Source of the DNA: Channallabes apus
Lineage: Eukaryota; Chordata; Actinopteri; Siluriformes; Clariidae
Length of the DNA: 64,000 nt
Reading direction: 5' to 3'
Assembly (NCBI GenBank): GCA_030522415.1
Contig: CM060104.1
Span: forward strand, 9,063,501 to 9,127,500
Numbering within the stretch: position 1 is the first letter of the stretch; every line of letters starts with the position of its first letter. Below are positions 37,906 through 48,579 of the stretch, one piece after another. Under the pieces are notes generated by a model. That model saw only the letters and a list, made by a program, of their open reading frames with translations, was not told the origin of the DNA and ran no database searches. The translations under genes were made by a program, and so were the position numbers.

Positions 37906-38574
37906 GTACTTCATGGAAACTAACTGTCCTGCAAAGTAATTAGCAATTTTAGCTTTATAACATATATATTATCCAGCAGCAAGCTTTAGAACATTATATT
38001 TTCGAGTGTTTATGTATATAATTTGGAGTGTTACAGTAGTTATCTGACAATGCACTCGTTTCAGCTCCTAACGCATTTTTTTTTCAGATGGTATGTACAT
38101 TGACATTAATGTTAATCTATGAAACCGCTAAAGTTTAATTACGTTACAGACATTTTATTCATTTTAATGACTGATAATTTCAAAGGCTATTTGAAAAAGA
38201 CAGCGAGTTAGTGCGGCACTGAGGGAGCTTAATGTTCTCACTCCTTCATCATTCATTAACCTTATAGTGTCTGAAAACGGTTATAATGGCTAAACAGACA
38301 TTTTTTTGTCTAGGATTTTTAATGGTTTTGAACTACAAACGGTTACTTAATTAGTTATTCATATATTTTTCTTTTTGTATTTCAGGTATTAGGGAGAATA
38401 TCTGGGAAACACTGCTTACTGCATCTGCAAACAATCTTGGAGCTTGGCAAAATTATTTCACAACATTTTTTTTTTATATCTTAAACCATTTCTGAGTTAA
38501 AGCAAATATTTTATTTTCAAATAAGCCACTGCACGTTTTTACTGAGAAATATCAGTATGTTTTGTTCCTCAAAG

Positions 38575-39043
38575 TGTCATGTCTTCTCTTGGATTGAGGA
38601 CGCAAATGCAGGTCTTAAACACAAAGTCTTTTATTTAGTCGAGCACCCAAACTCAAATATCTCCCAACACAAACTTAATCACAACTTAAAATGTCTCATA
38701 ACATAACGTGGGAGTCCTTTCCTTTAAAGAGACATCGGCTCTCTTTTGCCGGTTTGAATGATGCGGGTTCCAGATCCTTTTTAGTCCTGGAGGAGAAAAC
38801 AAACAAAACACAAACACATGCTCGAGTGGAATCCGAGGCACGCACAACTGTGGACAGACAGGGAGCTCCGGGGTCGGCTGGTATAAATAGAGAGAGAGAC
38901 ATAAGGATGCACAGGTGCTCTTAATAATTAGCCAAGGTGACAGACATACTCACGTAGACACACTAGGGGGAGGTAAAGCGCCGGCTCAGTAATCCGGGGA
39001 GCTGGATCTCACTCCCCGAGGCCGTGGTGGTCCAGATGTTATA
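38575..39043 (-). repeat. 3' LTR of chromovirus element 2
   Basis: 469 bp, the same as 43369-43837 at every position I compared. On the sense strand an AATAAA lies in the stretch ACTAAATAAAAGAC. The polyprotein frame ends at 38986, 58 bases inside this LTR. Confidence 0.95.
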
Positions 39044-42000
39044 GTACCCCCCCCTCCAGAACCGGCTTCTGGAGGAAGGCGAGGGCGCCCCCTACGTCCC
39101 GCCGGGGGGAGCGAGGACTCACCTGGGTGACGGGTTTGCCGGCGGGCAGGGCGGCCCGGAGGACGGTTCGCTGGGCGGTCCGGCCGTGCTTGGTGGAATT
39201 CTGTGATGAGTTCGTGACTCAAAATGTCTCTTGCCGGGACCCAGCTCCTCTCCTCCGGACCGTAGCCCTCCCACTCGACTAGATACTGCAGAGCCCCCGC
39301 TCTCCTCCGTGAGTCCAATAGCTCTTTGACTCGGAACGCCGGGGCACCCTCTATTTCCACAGCCCCGGGGCGCGCTGGTTCTGCTGTTCCTTCATCCAGT
39401 GGTCCCCGAACTACCGGCCTGAGAAGAGAGATGTGGAAGACAGGGTGAATACGTAGGTGTGCTGGGAGTTTTAGTTTAAATGACACGGGGTTTATTTGTG
39501 CGATGATGGGATAAGGGCCTATGAACCTGGGGGAGAGTTTTCTGCATGGGAGATTGAGGTGGAGGTCCCGTGTTGAGAGCCATACCCGATCGCCTACCTG
39601 GAGCGGACAACTCTCCCTTCGCCGCCTATCGGCGTGTTTTTTAAAGCGCTGCACTGCTTGGGAGATTCGTGTGTGTGCATCCTCCCATACTTTCTCCGCT
39701 CTTTTAAACCACTGATCCACCATGGGAACATCGGTGGGCGTGGCATCCCAAGGACATAGCGGGGGTTGATAACCAAGTACACACTGGAACGGCGTTAGGC
39801 CGGTAGAGGAGTGACGCAGAGAGTTTTGTGCGTATTCCGCCCAGGTTAAACAGTCTGCCCATTCGTGCTGTCGGCTGCTGCAGTATGCCCGAAGATATCT
39901 CCCGAGTTCTTGGACAGCCCGCTCTGCCTGCCCATTAGATTCGGGGTGATAGCCCGACGTTAGGCTAACAGTGGTCCCTAATTTCTGGAAGAACGCTTTC
40001 CAGACCCTGGCGATGAATTGGGGACCACGATCGGAAACAATATCTTCCGGTATGCCATAGCAGCGAAACACTGAAGTGAATAGGCTTTCTGCCACCTGGA
40101 GGGCTGACGGGAGGGCGCGAAACGGGATGAACTTACACCCTTTAGAAAATCTATCCACTACTACTAGAATAGTGGTGTACCCTTTAGATACCGGCAGATC
40201 TGTGACAAAGTCCACGGCGATGTGGGACCACGGTCTGTTTGGTATGGGCAGGGGATTTAATTTTCCAACAGGAAGTGTACGTGGGGTTTTGGTAGTCGCA
40301 CACACTGCACAAGACAAAACTACTCTCTTCACGGTTTCCCGCAGTTTTGGCCACCAGAACTTTGGTTCTAGCAGGTGTTGAGTGCGTGAGACGCCGGGGT
40401 GACCGGATGCAAGGCTCGTATGAGCCGCGATCGTCACTCGCTCGCGTAGTGGCTCCGGCACGTAGGTTCGATTCGGAGGGCAGCCCCTAGGCGCGGGGTT
40501 GGACCGCGCCCACTGAGCTATCTCCGACTCGATGTCCCACGTGATCGGTGCCACCACGAGTGATGATGGCAGGATAGGCTCCGGAGTGATAAGGGGCTCC
40601 GGCGACGGATAATAGCGGGAGAGCGCATCCGCTTTTAGATTTTTAGAGCCGGGGCGATAGGTAATAGTAAATTGGAAACGCGTGAAGAAGAGCGCCCATC
40701 GGGCTTGACGTGAGTTTAACCTCTTTGCCTGTTGGAGGTACTCTAAATTTCGATGATCTGTGAGCACCACAAATGGGTGTTTCGCTCCCTCTAGCCAGTG
40801 TCTCCACTCCTCTAACGCCGCTTTCACTGCTAGCAGCTCTCTGTTACCGATATCATAGTTTCGCTCGGCAGGTGTTAGTTTCCTAGAAAAGAAAGCGCAG
40901 GGGTGGAGTTTCTCAGGGTGGCCGTGGCGTTGTGACAGCACCGCCCCTATGCCTACTTCTGATGCATCGACCTCGACTACAAAGGGCTTCTCCGGGTTTG
41001 GTAGTTTTAACACAGGTGCGGTTGTAAATGCTATTTTTAGGCGTTGAAACGCACTTCGCGCTTCCACTGGGAACTCGCCAAGGCGTTTCGGTTTCCCTGC
41101 TAATAGTGAGGTGAGGGGCGCTGCCACCATACTGTAGCCCCGAATAAATCGCCTATAAAAATTGGCAAACCCCAGGAATCTCTGTAGCTCCTTAACTGAC
41201 TTCGGTTCCGGCCATTGTTGTACCGCCGCAACCTTGGTCGGTTCCATCTCGACCCCCAGTGGCCCTATGTGATAGCCGAGAAATGCCACCTGCCTCTGGT
41301 GAAAGGTGCATTTCTCCGCCTTCACATAGAGCCCGTGTTTGCGCAGGCGACGAAGGACGGCAGTTACATGAAGAACGTGTTCCGAATATGACCGCGAATA
41401 TATCAGGATATCATCCAGGTATATTATAACATAACGGTTAAACATATCCCGAAACACGTCGTTCATGAACCCCTGAAACACCGCAGGTGCGTTTACCAGT
41501 CCATATGCCATTACATTGTATTGATAATGCCCAGATGTAGTGCTAAACGCCGTCTTCCATTCATCACCCTTACGCACACGAACGAGGTTATATGCGCTGC
41601 GGAGGTCGAGTTTGGTGAAGATGGAAGCACCTCGGAGTTGGTCGATAGCGGCCGGAACCAGGGGCAGTGGGTGCTTATATTTCACTGTTACTGCATTTAG
41701 CCCTCTATAATCTATGCAGGGGCGTAAGCCCCCCCCTTTCTTATCTATGAAAAAAAAACCTGCCGAGGCGGGAGACGTGGACCTGCTGATGAGCCCCTGC
41801 TGAAGTGCCTCACCCACGTATTCCTCCATTGCCCTGGTTTCTGCCACTGACAATGGATAAATACGTGAGCAAGGAGGTGCCTTCCCCGGCAACAGCTCAA
41901 TCGCGCAGTCCCACGGGCGGTGAGGAGGAAGTTGTGCAGCTGCCCTAACACTAAACACATCCTTAAAACGCATATACTCTGATGGTACATTAGTGATTAC

Positions 42001-43374
42001 CTGGGCAGTGGGGCTCTCAATGGTGGTAGTTTGGACCGTCAATGTCGGCGGTGTACAGAATTTCGCGCACCGCGGGGACCAAGAAGTGATGCGGGGGTTG
42101 GTCCAATCGAAATTGGGGTTGTGAGTGCTAAGCCATGGGAGACCTAGCACGACGGAATGGTCGGACTGAGGGAGCACGAAAAATTTTAACTCCTCTGAGT
42201 GACCGGGGAATGTTAACCGGAGGGGCGCAGTAATTAAATTAATAGGCGATTGACCCAAATTTTGACCATCTAGAGCTTTAATAGATATCGGGTATGGAAG
42301 CTTCAACACGGGAGCTTGCAGCGAGGAAACCAGGTTAGAAGAGATGAAGTTCCCAGCCGCCCCGGAATCTATCAGGGGAAAAACAGACACAACATGAATA
42401 TCAAATTCTATTTGCGCTTTTACACAAAACGGGTGATGAGTGCGGGGTGGTGTGTGGAGTGTTACTTTGCGTAACGGGCAGTCTCGGATGCGATGGTCCT
42501 TCCCTCCACAGTACAGACATAACCCTGATGCCAGCCGTCTTCTCCTTTCGGTGGGGGAGAGACGTGAAGCACCCACATCCATGGGCTCCGGCCGGTTCAC
42601 TTCAGGCGCTACGGGAGGAGGCCGTCGTGGTGGTTCGCCGGTTCGTGTCGGTGCTGCTCTCGCCCCTGGGCGGGAGCGCTGGCTGCGCAGGTGCTGGTCC
42701 AGTTGGATCGCCAGGTTGATGGTTTGGTCCAGAGAGAGGCCCGTATCCCGGCACGCGAGCTCGAGCTGCACCTCGGGCTGGAGCCCATCCCTGAACCTGG
42801 CGAGCAGGCTCTTGTCGCACCAGCCACTCTCCGCAGCCATTACGCGGAACCGGATGGCGTAGTCGGCGACGGGAAGATTGCCTTGCCGCAGCCTCATGAG
42901 CCTCTGTTCTCCCGAGCGCCCTTGGTCGGGATGATCGAACACGGCCTTCATCGCCCTGATGAAGCTGTCGTAGCGGTGAGCGAGCTCCCCGTCTGCACTC
43001 CAGACCGCCGCCGCCCAATCCATGGCGGGTCCTGTGAGCTGTTGGATGACGAACCGAATCCTCTGCTGGTCCGTCATGTCAGGATAGTCCGTCAGGTACA
43101 GCTCACAGGCCATAATGAAACGCCTACATCCTTCGGGATCTCCGGCATACCTTTCAGGAGGCGCCGCGCGAGGTGGAGACGGTGCGGCGCGCCTCGATGG
43201 TCCTGCGGTGGGCTGGTCTGGGCGAGCTAGTTCTTTCACACAGTGGGCGAGGTTGCTCACCGCTCGCGCCATGCTGTCGATCTCCCTTTGTTGTACTTTA
43301 ATGTACTGCATCAGGGTCTCATCCTCCGGCAGCGGGACACCTGCTGCGTCCGGATAGGTCTGTCCATCTGTCAT
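38986..43374 (-). CDS. Chromovirus gag-pol polyprotein (single open frame)
   Basis: One frame of 1462 codons from ATG at 43374 (MTDGQTYPD). An upstream in-frame ATG at 43416 lies inside the LTR; I prefer 43374 because element 3 uses the same MTDG start. Residues here are numbered from 43416. Gag, with a conserved PPERYAGDPEGC start at 86-97, ends in a CCHC knuckle (300-313). Protease has DSG (350-352), RT has YLDD (666-669), RNase H has Asp817, Glu860, Asp887 and Asp930. Integrase has a zinc finger (H999, H1006, C1036, C1039), catalytic D1069, D1129 and E1165, and a GPY/F motif near 1300. A chromodomain (about 1361-1408, WEGY and SWVP motifs) closes it and would steer integration to marked chromatin. 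No stop or frameshift separates gag from pol, and every catalytic residue is present. Protein activity is inferred. Confidence 0.95.
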   Translation of the reverse strand: MTDGQTYPDAAGVPLPEDETLMQYIKVQQREIDSMARAVSNLAHCVKELARPDQPTAGPSRRAAPSPPRAAPPERYAGDPEGCRRFIMACELYLTDYPDMTDQQRIRFVIQQLTGPAMDWAAAVWSADGELAHRYDSFIRAMKAVFDHPDQGRSGEQRLMRLRQGNLPVADYAIRFRVMAAESGWCDKSLLARFRDGLQPEVQLELACRDTGLSLDQTINLAIQLDQHLRSQRSRPGARAAPTRTGEPPRRPPPVAPEVNRPEPMDVGASRLSPTERRRRLASGLCLYCGGKDHRIRDCPLRKVTLHTPPRTHHPFCVKAQIEFDIHVVSVFPLIDSGAAGNFISSNLVSSLQAPVLKLPYPISIKALDGQNLGQSPINLITAPLRLTFPGHSEELKFFVLPQSDHSVVLGLPWLSTHNPNFDWTNPRITSWSPRCAKFCTPPTLTVQTTTIESPTAQVITNVPSEYMRFKDVFSVRAAAQLPPHRPWDCAIELLPGKAPPCSRIYPLSVAETRAMEEYVGEALQQGLISRSTSPASAGFFFIDKKGGGLRPCIDYRGLNAVTVKYKHPLPLVPAAIDQLRGASIFTKLDLRSAYNLVRVRKGDEWKTAFSTTSGHYQYNVMAYGLVNAPAVFQGFMNDVFRDMFNRYVIIYLDDILIYSRSYSEHVLHVTAVLRRLRKHGLYVKAEKCTFHQRQVAFLGYHIGPLGVEMEPTKVAAVQQWPEPKSVKELQRFLGFANFYRRFIRGYSMVAAPLTSLLAGKPKRLGEFPVEARSAFQRLKIAFTTAPVLKLPNPEKPFVVEVDASEVGIGAVLSQRHGHPEKLHPCAFFSRKLTPAERNYDIGNRELLAVKAALEEWRHWLEGAKHPFVVLTDHRNLEYLQQAKRLNSRQARWALFFTRFQFTITYRPGSKNLKADALSRYYPSPEPLITPEPILPSSLVVAPITWDIESEIAQWARSNPAPRGCPPNRTYVPEPLRERVTIAAHTSLASGHPGVSRTQHLLEPKFWWPKLRETVKRVVLSCAVCATTKTPRTLPVGKLNPLPIPNRPWSHIAVDFVTDLPVSKGYTTILVVVDRFSKGCKFIPFRALPSALQVAESLFTSVFRCYGIPEDIVSDRGPQFIARVWKAFFQKLGTTVSLTSGYHPESNGQAERAVQELGRYLRAYCSSRQHEWADCLTWAEYAQNSLRHSSTGLTPFQCVLGYQPPLCPWDATPTDVPMVDQWFKRAEKVWEDAHTRISQAVQRFKKHADRRRRESCPLQVGDRVWLSTRDLHLNLPCRKLSPRFIGPYPIIAQINPVSFKLKLPAHLRIHPVFHISLLRPVVRGPLDEGTAEPARPGAVEIEGAPAFRVKELLDSRRRAGALQYLVEWEGYGPEERSWVPARDILSHELITEFHQARPDRPANRPPGRPARRQTRHPGESSLPPAGRRGRPRLPPEAGSGGGGTITSGPPRPRGVRSSSPDY
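39044..39057 (-). promoter_or_regulatory. Polypurine tract of element 2
   Basis: The sense strand reads GGAGGGGGGGGTAC just before the 3' LTR. Element 3 has GGAGGGTGGGGTAC at the same place. It is the expected primer site for plus-strand DNA synthesis. Confidence 0.8.
43358..43366 (-). promoter_or_regulatory. Self-complementary primer-binding site of element 2
   Basis: The sense strand reads TGGACAGAC two bases after the LTR. This is the exact reverse complement of GTCTGTCCA at the predicted start of the RNA (43653-43645). It lies inside gag codons 4-6. See the finding on self-priming. Confidence 0.7.
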
Positions 43375-43837
43375 GTCTTCTCTTGGATTGAGGACGCAAA
43401 TGCAGGTCTTAAACACAAAGTCTTTTATTTAGTCGAGCACCCAAACTCAAATATCTCCCAACACAAACTTAATCACAACTTAAAATGTCTCATAACATAA
43501 CGTGGGAGTCCTTTCCTTTAAAGAGACATCGGCTCTCTTTTGCCGGTTTGAATGATGCGGGTTCCAGATCCTTTTTAGTCCTGGAGGAGAAAACAAACAA
43601 AACACAAACACATGCTCGAGTGGAATCCGAGGCACGCACAACTGTGGACAGACAGGGAGCTCCGGGGTCGGCTGGTATAAATAGAGAGAGAGACATAAGG
43701 ATGCACAGGTGCTCTTAATAATTAGCCAAGGTGACAGACATACTCACGTAGACACACTAGGGGGAGGTAAAGCGCCGGCTCAGTAATCCGGGGAGCTGGA
43801 TCTCACTCCCCGAGGCCGTGGTGGTCCAGATGTTATA
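43369..43837 (-). repeat. 5' LTR of chromovirus element 2
   Basis: 469 bp. Sense-strand TATTTATA (43683-43676) is the TATA box; 30 bases after its first T the candidate RNA start GTCTGTCCA begins. AATAAA lies near 43430. The last six bases are ATGACA, whose ATG is the gag start. Confidence 0.93.
43676..43683 (-). promoter_or_regulatory. LTR TATA box
   Basis: TATTTATA on the sense strand, followed by CCAGCCGACCCC as in element 3. Its spacing to GTCTGTCCA is 30 bases, fitting an RNA polymerase II start there. Confidence 0.75.
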
Positions 43838-44452
43838 CAAAGCAGAAGTCTATTTATCCAGTATACTGTTTTGACTGAGTGTGATATTAGTAAGCTTTGT
43901 AACATGAATGTTAAGGGCACAGTTTCATTCTTGCATTTTGGAATGTTATTTGCATATTTTGTTATAACAATGCAGCATTTGTTTATTTGTTGAAAGAGTA
44001 GCTGGATTGCACTTAATCAATGTTGATAGTCTTTAACAGGTGTTTAAAGTTTACATTAAAAAAATATTCAAATTTAGAAGAATGTGTCATGTTATTTGAA
44101 ATGTGGCCACAGTGAATAACCTACTCAAGTAAACTTTAAGATGTTAATTTTATAATTATGCAAGCATAATTTCCAATTCAAAATATACCTTTCAGTCAAC
44201 TTGGAACATTTAATTGACACAACATTATATTTCAATTTGAGACTGCTTGTTGGCCTAACTAGGCATGTTTATTCAGCATAGAACATTTAGTTGACAGAAT
44301 GTTTTATTTCAATTTGTGTGTACATTTAGAGGTAATCAGCACAGCAAAAACAAAATAGTTTACACAACTTAAATTGAGCCAACTAAATAATTTTAGATGC
44401 AACAGGTCACTAGAAATTTTTTAGTTGGAGTAGCAAGAATTTTTTTACAGTG

Positions 44453-44549
44453 CATTATGATTAAGTTATATCCTGATTCTAGAACAATATAGAATGGACT
44501 GTTTTATTTTCTACTGTTAACATTATAAGAATGTAGTCATGGCCACACA

Positions 44550-44629
<80 letters not shown>

Positions 44630-45073
44630 AGAAGTAAAGAATAACTAATCTTTAGACACCTCCTGTGTCACAGACAGAGCTTGTGCACCCTAGGTGCACT
44701 GATTCAACATTGGAGAGGAGTCACAGCACAATCTTAAACTCAGTGACACATGACTTTGTGTCTGACATGTTAGACAGGTGCACACTGGGTGATTTATACT
44801 GGCATCATTTCTTTTGTCCCCAAGAGCAAATAGTGGCTGTTTATTTCTCCCAGCTCAAGGCAAATGGGATCCATTCAGGTTTGGAGGAATATAACTTGCT
44901 GCAAAAAGATGCAAACACTAAAGACAAGAGTCACTTTTCATCTTAAATGCCGTCTCAGCTTTTTACTTTTTTTTTATTTGTATTTTTTTTTAACCTTCTG
45001 TCCATTTGGGCTTGTTGGGTTCACCTGTCCTCCCATCATCTTCACATGTCCCAAACTTTGTCTAACCAGAAAA

Positions 45074-45117
<44 letters not shown>
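44453..45117. repeat. (AC)n and (AT)n microsatellites, no gene seen
   Basis: (AC)n at 44552-44627 and (AT)n at 45077-45116. The 93-codon frame at 44665-44946 shows no recognised motif. Tc1 copy B is inserted at the right edge of the AT tract. Confidence 0.7.
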
Positions 45118-45120
<3 letters not shown>

Positions 45121-45154
45121 TGGTGTGAAAAACTATTTGCCCACCTCCTGATTT

Positions 45155-45225
45155 AATTATAAATAAAACAAGTTTTGAGTTCCAAGCCTGCATCTGCGTC
45201 CGCCTTCTGACTGAGAATCATGACA
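45155..45225 (+). repeat. LTR tail fragment embedded in Tc1 copy B
   Basis: Matches the last 71 bases of the element 3 LTR (5' copy ending at 52582, one difference; 3' copy ending at 56700, two differences), including AATAAAAC and the terminal ATCATGACA. Confidence 0.93.
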
Positions 45226-45393
45226 CATGTTTGTCACACAAAATGTTTCTGATCATCAAACACATTTAACTATTAGTCAAAGATAACACAAGTAAACACA
45301 AAATGCAGTTGTTAAATGAGGGGTTTTATTATTTAGGGAGAAAAAAATCCAAACCTACATGGCCCTGTGTGAAAAAGTAATTGCCCCCTGAAC

Positions 45394-46425
45394 CTAATAA
45401 CTGGTTGGGCCACCCTTAGCAGCAATAACTGCAATCAAGCGTTTGCGATAACTTGCAACGAGTCTTTTACAGCGCTCTGGAGGAATTTTGGCCCACTCAT
45501 CTTTGCAGAATTGTTGTAATTCAGCTTTACTTGAGGGTTTTCTAGCATGAACCGGCTTTGTAAGGTCATGCCACAACATCTCAATAGGATTCAGGTCAGG
45601 ACTTTGACTAGGCCACTCCAAAGTCTTCATTTTGTTTTTCTTCAGCTATTCAGAGGTGGATTTGCTGGTGTGTTTTGGGTCATTGTCCTGCTGCAGCACC
45701 CAAGATCGCTTCAGCTTGAGTTGATGAACAGATGGCCGGACATTCTCCTTCAGGATTTTTTGGTAGACAGTAGAATTCATGGTTCCATCTATCACAGCAA
45801 GCCTTCCAGGTCCTGAAGCAGCAAAACAACCCCAGACCATCACACCACCAGCACCATATTTTACTGTTGGTATGATGTTCTTTTTCTGAAATGCTGTGTT
45901 ACTTTTACGCCAGATGTAACGGGACACGCACCTTCCAAAAAGTTAAACTTTTGTCTCGTCAGTCCACAAGGTATTTTCCCAAAAGTCTTGGCAATCATTG
46001 AGATGTTTTTTTTAGCAAAATTGAGACAAGCCTTAATGTTCTTTTTGCTTAAAAGTGGTTTGCGTCTTGCAAACCTCTGCCATGCAGGCCGTTTTTGCCC
46101 AGTCTCTTTCTTATGGTGGTGTCGTGAACACTAACCTTAATTGAGGCAAGTGAGGCCTGCAGTTCTTTAGATGTTGTCCTGGGGTCTTTTGTGGCCTCTC
46201 GGATGAGTTGTCTCTGCGCTCTTGGGGTAATTTTGGTCGGCCGGCCACTCCTGGGAAGGTTCACCACTGTTCCATGTTTTTGCCATTTGTGGATAATGGC
46301 TCTCATTGTGGTTCGCTGGAGTCCCAAAGCTTTAGAAATGGCTTTATAACCTTTACCAGACTGATACAGTAGATCTCAATTACTTTTGTTCTCATTTGTT
46401 CCTGAATTTCTTTGGATCTTGGCAT
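45394..46425 (-). pseudogene. Tc1 transposase, copy B (broken)
   Basis: Starts MPRSKEIQEQ at 46425 and ends in GGPTSY plus stop at 45394. A five-base insertion near 46367 shifts the N-terminal frame, a second disruption lies near 45930, and a TGG to TAG change stops the frame at about 45646, between the second Asp (QQDNDPKH) and the Glu (NPIEMLW). The catalytic triad codons are still present in pieces. Confidence 0.88.
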
Positions 46426-46788
46426 GATGTCTAGCTTTTGAGGTGCTTTTGGTCTACTTCTCTGTGTCAGGTAGCTCCTATTTAAGTGATTTCTTGATTG
46501 AAACAGGTGTGGCAATAATCAGGCCTGGGGGTGACTACAGAAATTGAACTCAGGTGTGATAAACCACAGTTACTGTAAGTTATTTTTTAACAAGGGGGGC
46601 CATGTAGATTTGGAGTTTTTTTTCTCCCTTAATAATGTAAACCTTCATTTAAAAACTGCATTTTGTGTTCAATTATGTTATCTTTGACTAATAGTTAACG
46701 GTTTTTGATGAGCAGAAACATTTAAGTGTGACAAACATGCAAAAGAATAAGAAATCAGGAAGGGGGCAAATAGTTTTTCACACCACTG

Positions 46789-48400
46789 TAAATAAAATTA
46801 AGTTTTTTTCTATACATTGGTCTTAGAAAAATTTGCCTGTCAAGCTGATTTTATCACTTCACGCAAAGCCGGCTTGACAGAATTTAATAAAACTAGGCCA
46901 GTTCTTTGGGATTTGTCTGAAGTTAACTCTGCACCATAAAATGTTAAGTACTGTAGAATGGAATCGAGGTTATGAACAGTGTGTGCCAGATAATTTCACA
47001 AAAGCACTTTTTTGGACGAATATAGCACTTTTGCCCTGGAAGTGGCGTGGCATCACTCAACAGATCAAATAAACGCAATGTCGTAAATATACAGAGTATG
47101 TGTAACCTTAATGCATCTACACAAAGTGCCCAAATCCTCATGAAACACAAACAAACACAGCATAGCTCACTAGCATTGCAAAATTTTGTTTATAAAAAAG
47201 GTATGTAACATTTGAAAACGGAATCTTCAAAAATGCATGGACATAACATTTTATGTTTATTCTTTCTGTATGTTTATACTTCCTGCAGGAAGTTTAAAAG
47301 CAGTTTGTCGCATATGTTCAGAATCCATGGTGCTAATTGAAGCAGTAATGTGAAGCGCCACTATTAGATAAAACACATCATTCTGAGGTTCAGACATGTG
47401 CCAGATTTATTAATTTACTTTAAACAGGGAGTGTATTTGGCTGACAATGAAAAAAAGAATTAAAAAAACTTAGAATAACCAAGGCTTAAGATATACTGTA
47501 CAGTCTAGTCTAGTCTAAAATATACAGTACTTATCTGTATTAGGGAGTTCTGCAGTACAGAAAGACAGACATGTACGTGGGCTTCAACCTGCAATAATAA
47601 TATCACTGAATACATTATTGGGTCTGCATTTTGAGTACAGTATAATGACAAATTGCATGTTGAGAATAATGTGATGCTTAATCATGATAGGTAACTTTTG
47701 TGCATCTTTTTTGTTCAACTTCACGCACTGGCTTTATTTAATTGAGTTTGAAGAGATTCTTGAATATTAACTGGAATAAGTCAATATTGTGAATGTTGCT
47801 GAATATGAAAATATTTCAGGCTTTTTACTGAGACATTTTTTTCATAAAAAATTAATGATGTAAACCTGGATTTTTTTTTTTGTAATTTCAAATGTACTAA
47901 TTAAGGCATAATTCTTAAAATGTTCAACTCAAATATTTGTTGAGTTCAAATAACTTGAAACATGTAACTAGGAAACAGATTCAGTTTGACTCTTATGACT
48001 GCTAGAACCTTGGACATAACTAAGATGGAAAAATGGAACAGAGATAATGTTAGGCACCGCACTAATGTTATTAAGATTTATTAATATTGTGACTACACTC
48101 GATGTACAGTATGTAATTATTGCATATTATTCTAAAATATTTATTCATGTCATAGATTTGTTATTACAATATTACAATATCTCTTGGTGTCTTGGTTCTG
48201 ATGGCTGGCACAGGTAGACTGTTCATTGCTCATTTGTCACAAAACATTAACAAATAAATTTGTTTTGCAATTTTTTTATTTCACACAATGACACTGATGC
48301 ATAGACACAAACAGTGATAAAATGTGGCTCATGATTAGCTGAAACATGAGGGCTCTAACAAATCAGAATGTCACTTGGATGTCACTGCAGGTGCATAGTT
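46789..48400. other. No gene seen
   Basis: AT-rich. Near 47920-47970 a CAACTCAAATATTTGTTGAG hairpin-like phrase resembles interiors of CACTG-ended elements. Confidence 0.45.
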
Positions 48401-48579
48401 AATTTTTGCTTTGTATTTTACCTAGCTTCAATGTAATATTTAAACCATTTAAATCTTTGGGATGTGATGGAGATTTTTGACTCTCTTTGAATATTTTGAC
48501 CCCCCTCCCAACATAAACAACAAGATCGTGGCCAATAACGTGAATTTATGCAACTCTGGACATACAGTAAATAATAGGT

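Larger units (their letters stand above)
38575..43837 (-). mobile_element. Intact chromovirus (Ty3/Gypsy) retrotransposon, element 2
   Basis: A 5263-bp element on the minus strand with two 469-bp LTRs that I find identical, flanked by a perfect 5-bp duplication CAAAG (38570-38574, 43838-43842). One uninterrupted gag-pol frame runs from the end of the 5' LTR into the start of the 3' LTR. Identical LTRs mean very recent insertion. LTR ends are TA...CA instead of TG...CA, since both copies have TATAAC where element 3 has TGTAAC. Likely able to move, by sequence. Confidence 0.95.
37619..44452. mobile_element. CACTG-ended DNA element hosting the Gypsy insertion
   Basis: Starts CACTGTAAAAAATAAA at 37619 and ends TTTTTTTACAGTG at 44452; the 12 outermost bases are exact inverted repeats. 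Without the retrotransposon the element is about 1.57 kb and has no transposase. The ends resemble CACTA/EnSpm-like elements of fish, but I see no clear target duplication, so the superfamily is uncertain. Confidence 0.5.
45118..46788 (-). mobile_element. Tc1 transposon, copy B, with LTR piece in its terminal repeat
   Basis: Same family as copy A, in the opposite direction, flanked by TA on both sides. Its left terminal repeat starts normally for 37 bases, then carries 71 bases from the end of the element 3 type LTR (45155-45225), then resumes at CATGTTTGTCACAC. About 12 bases of the normal repeat are replaced. Both outer ends are intact, so the chimera could have moved as a unit. Confidence 0.9.

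Noticed and set aside
38691..38924. 77-codon frame inside the LTR of element 2, repeated at 43485-43718
   Set aside because: It is antisense to the element and duplicated only because the two LTRs are identical.
44665..44946. 93-codon open frame
   Set aside because: No motif, no repeat match and no exon signals that I can support.
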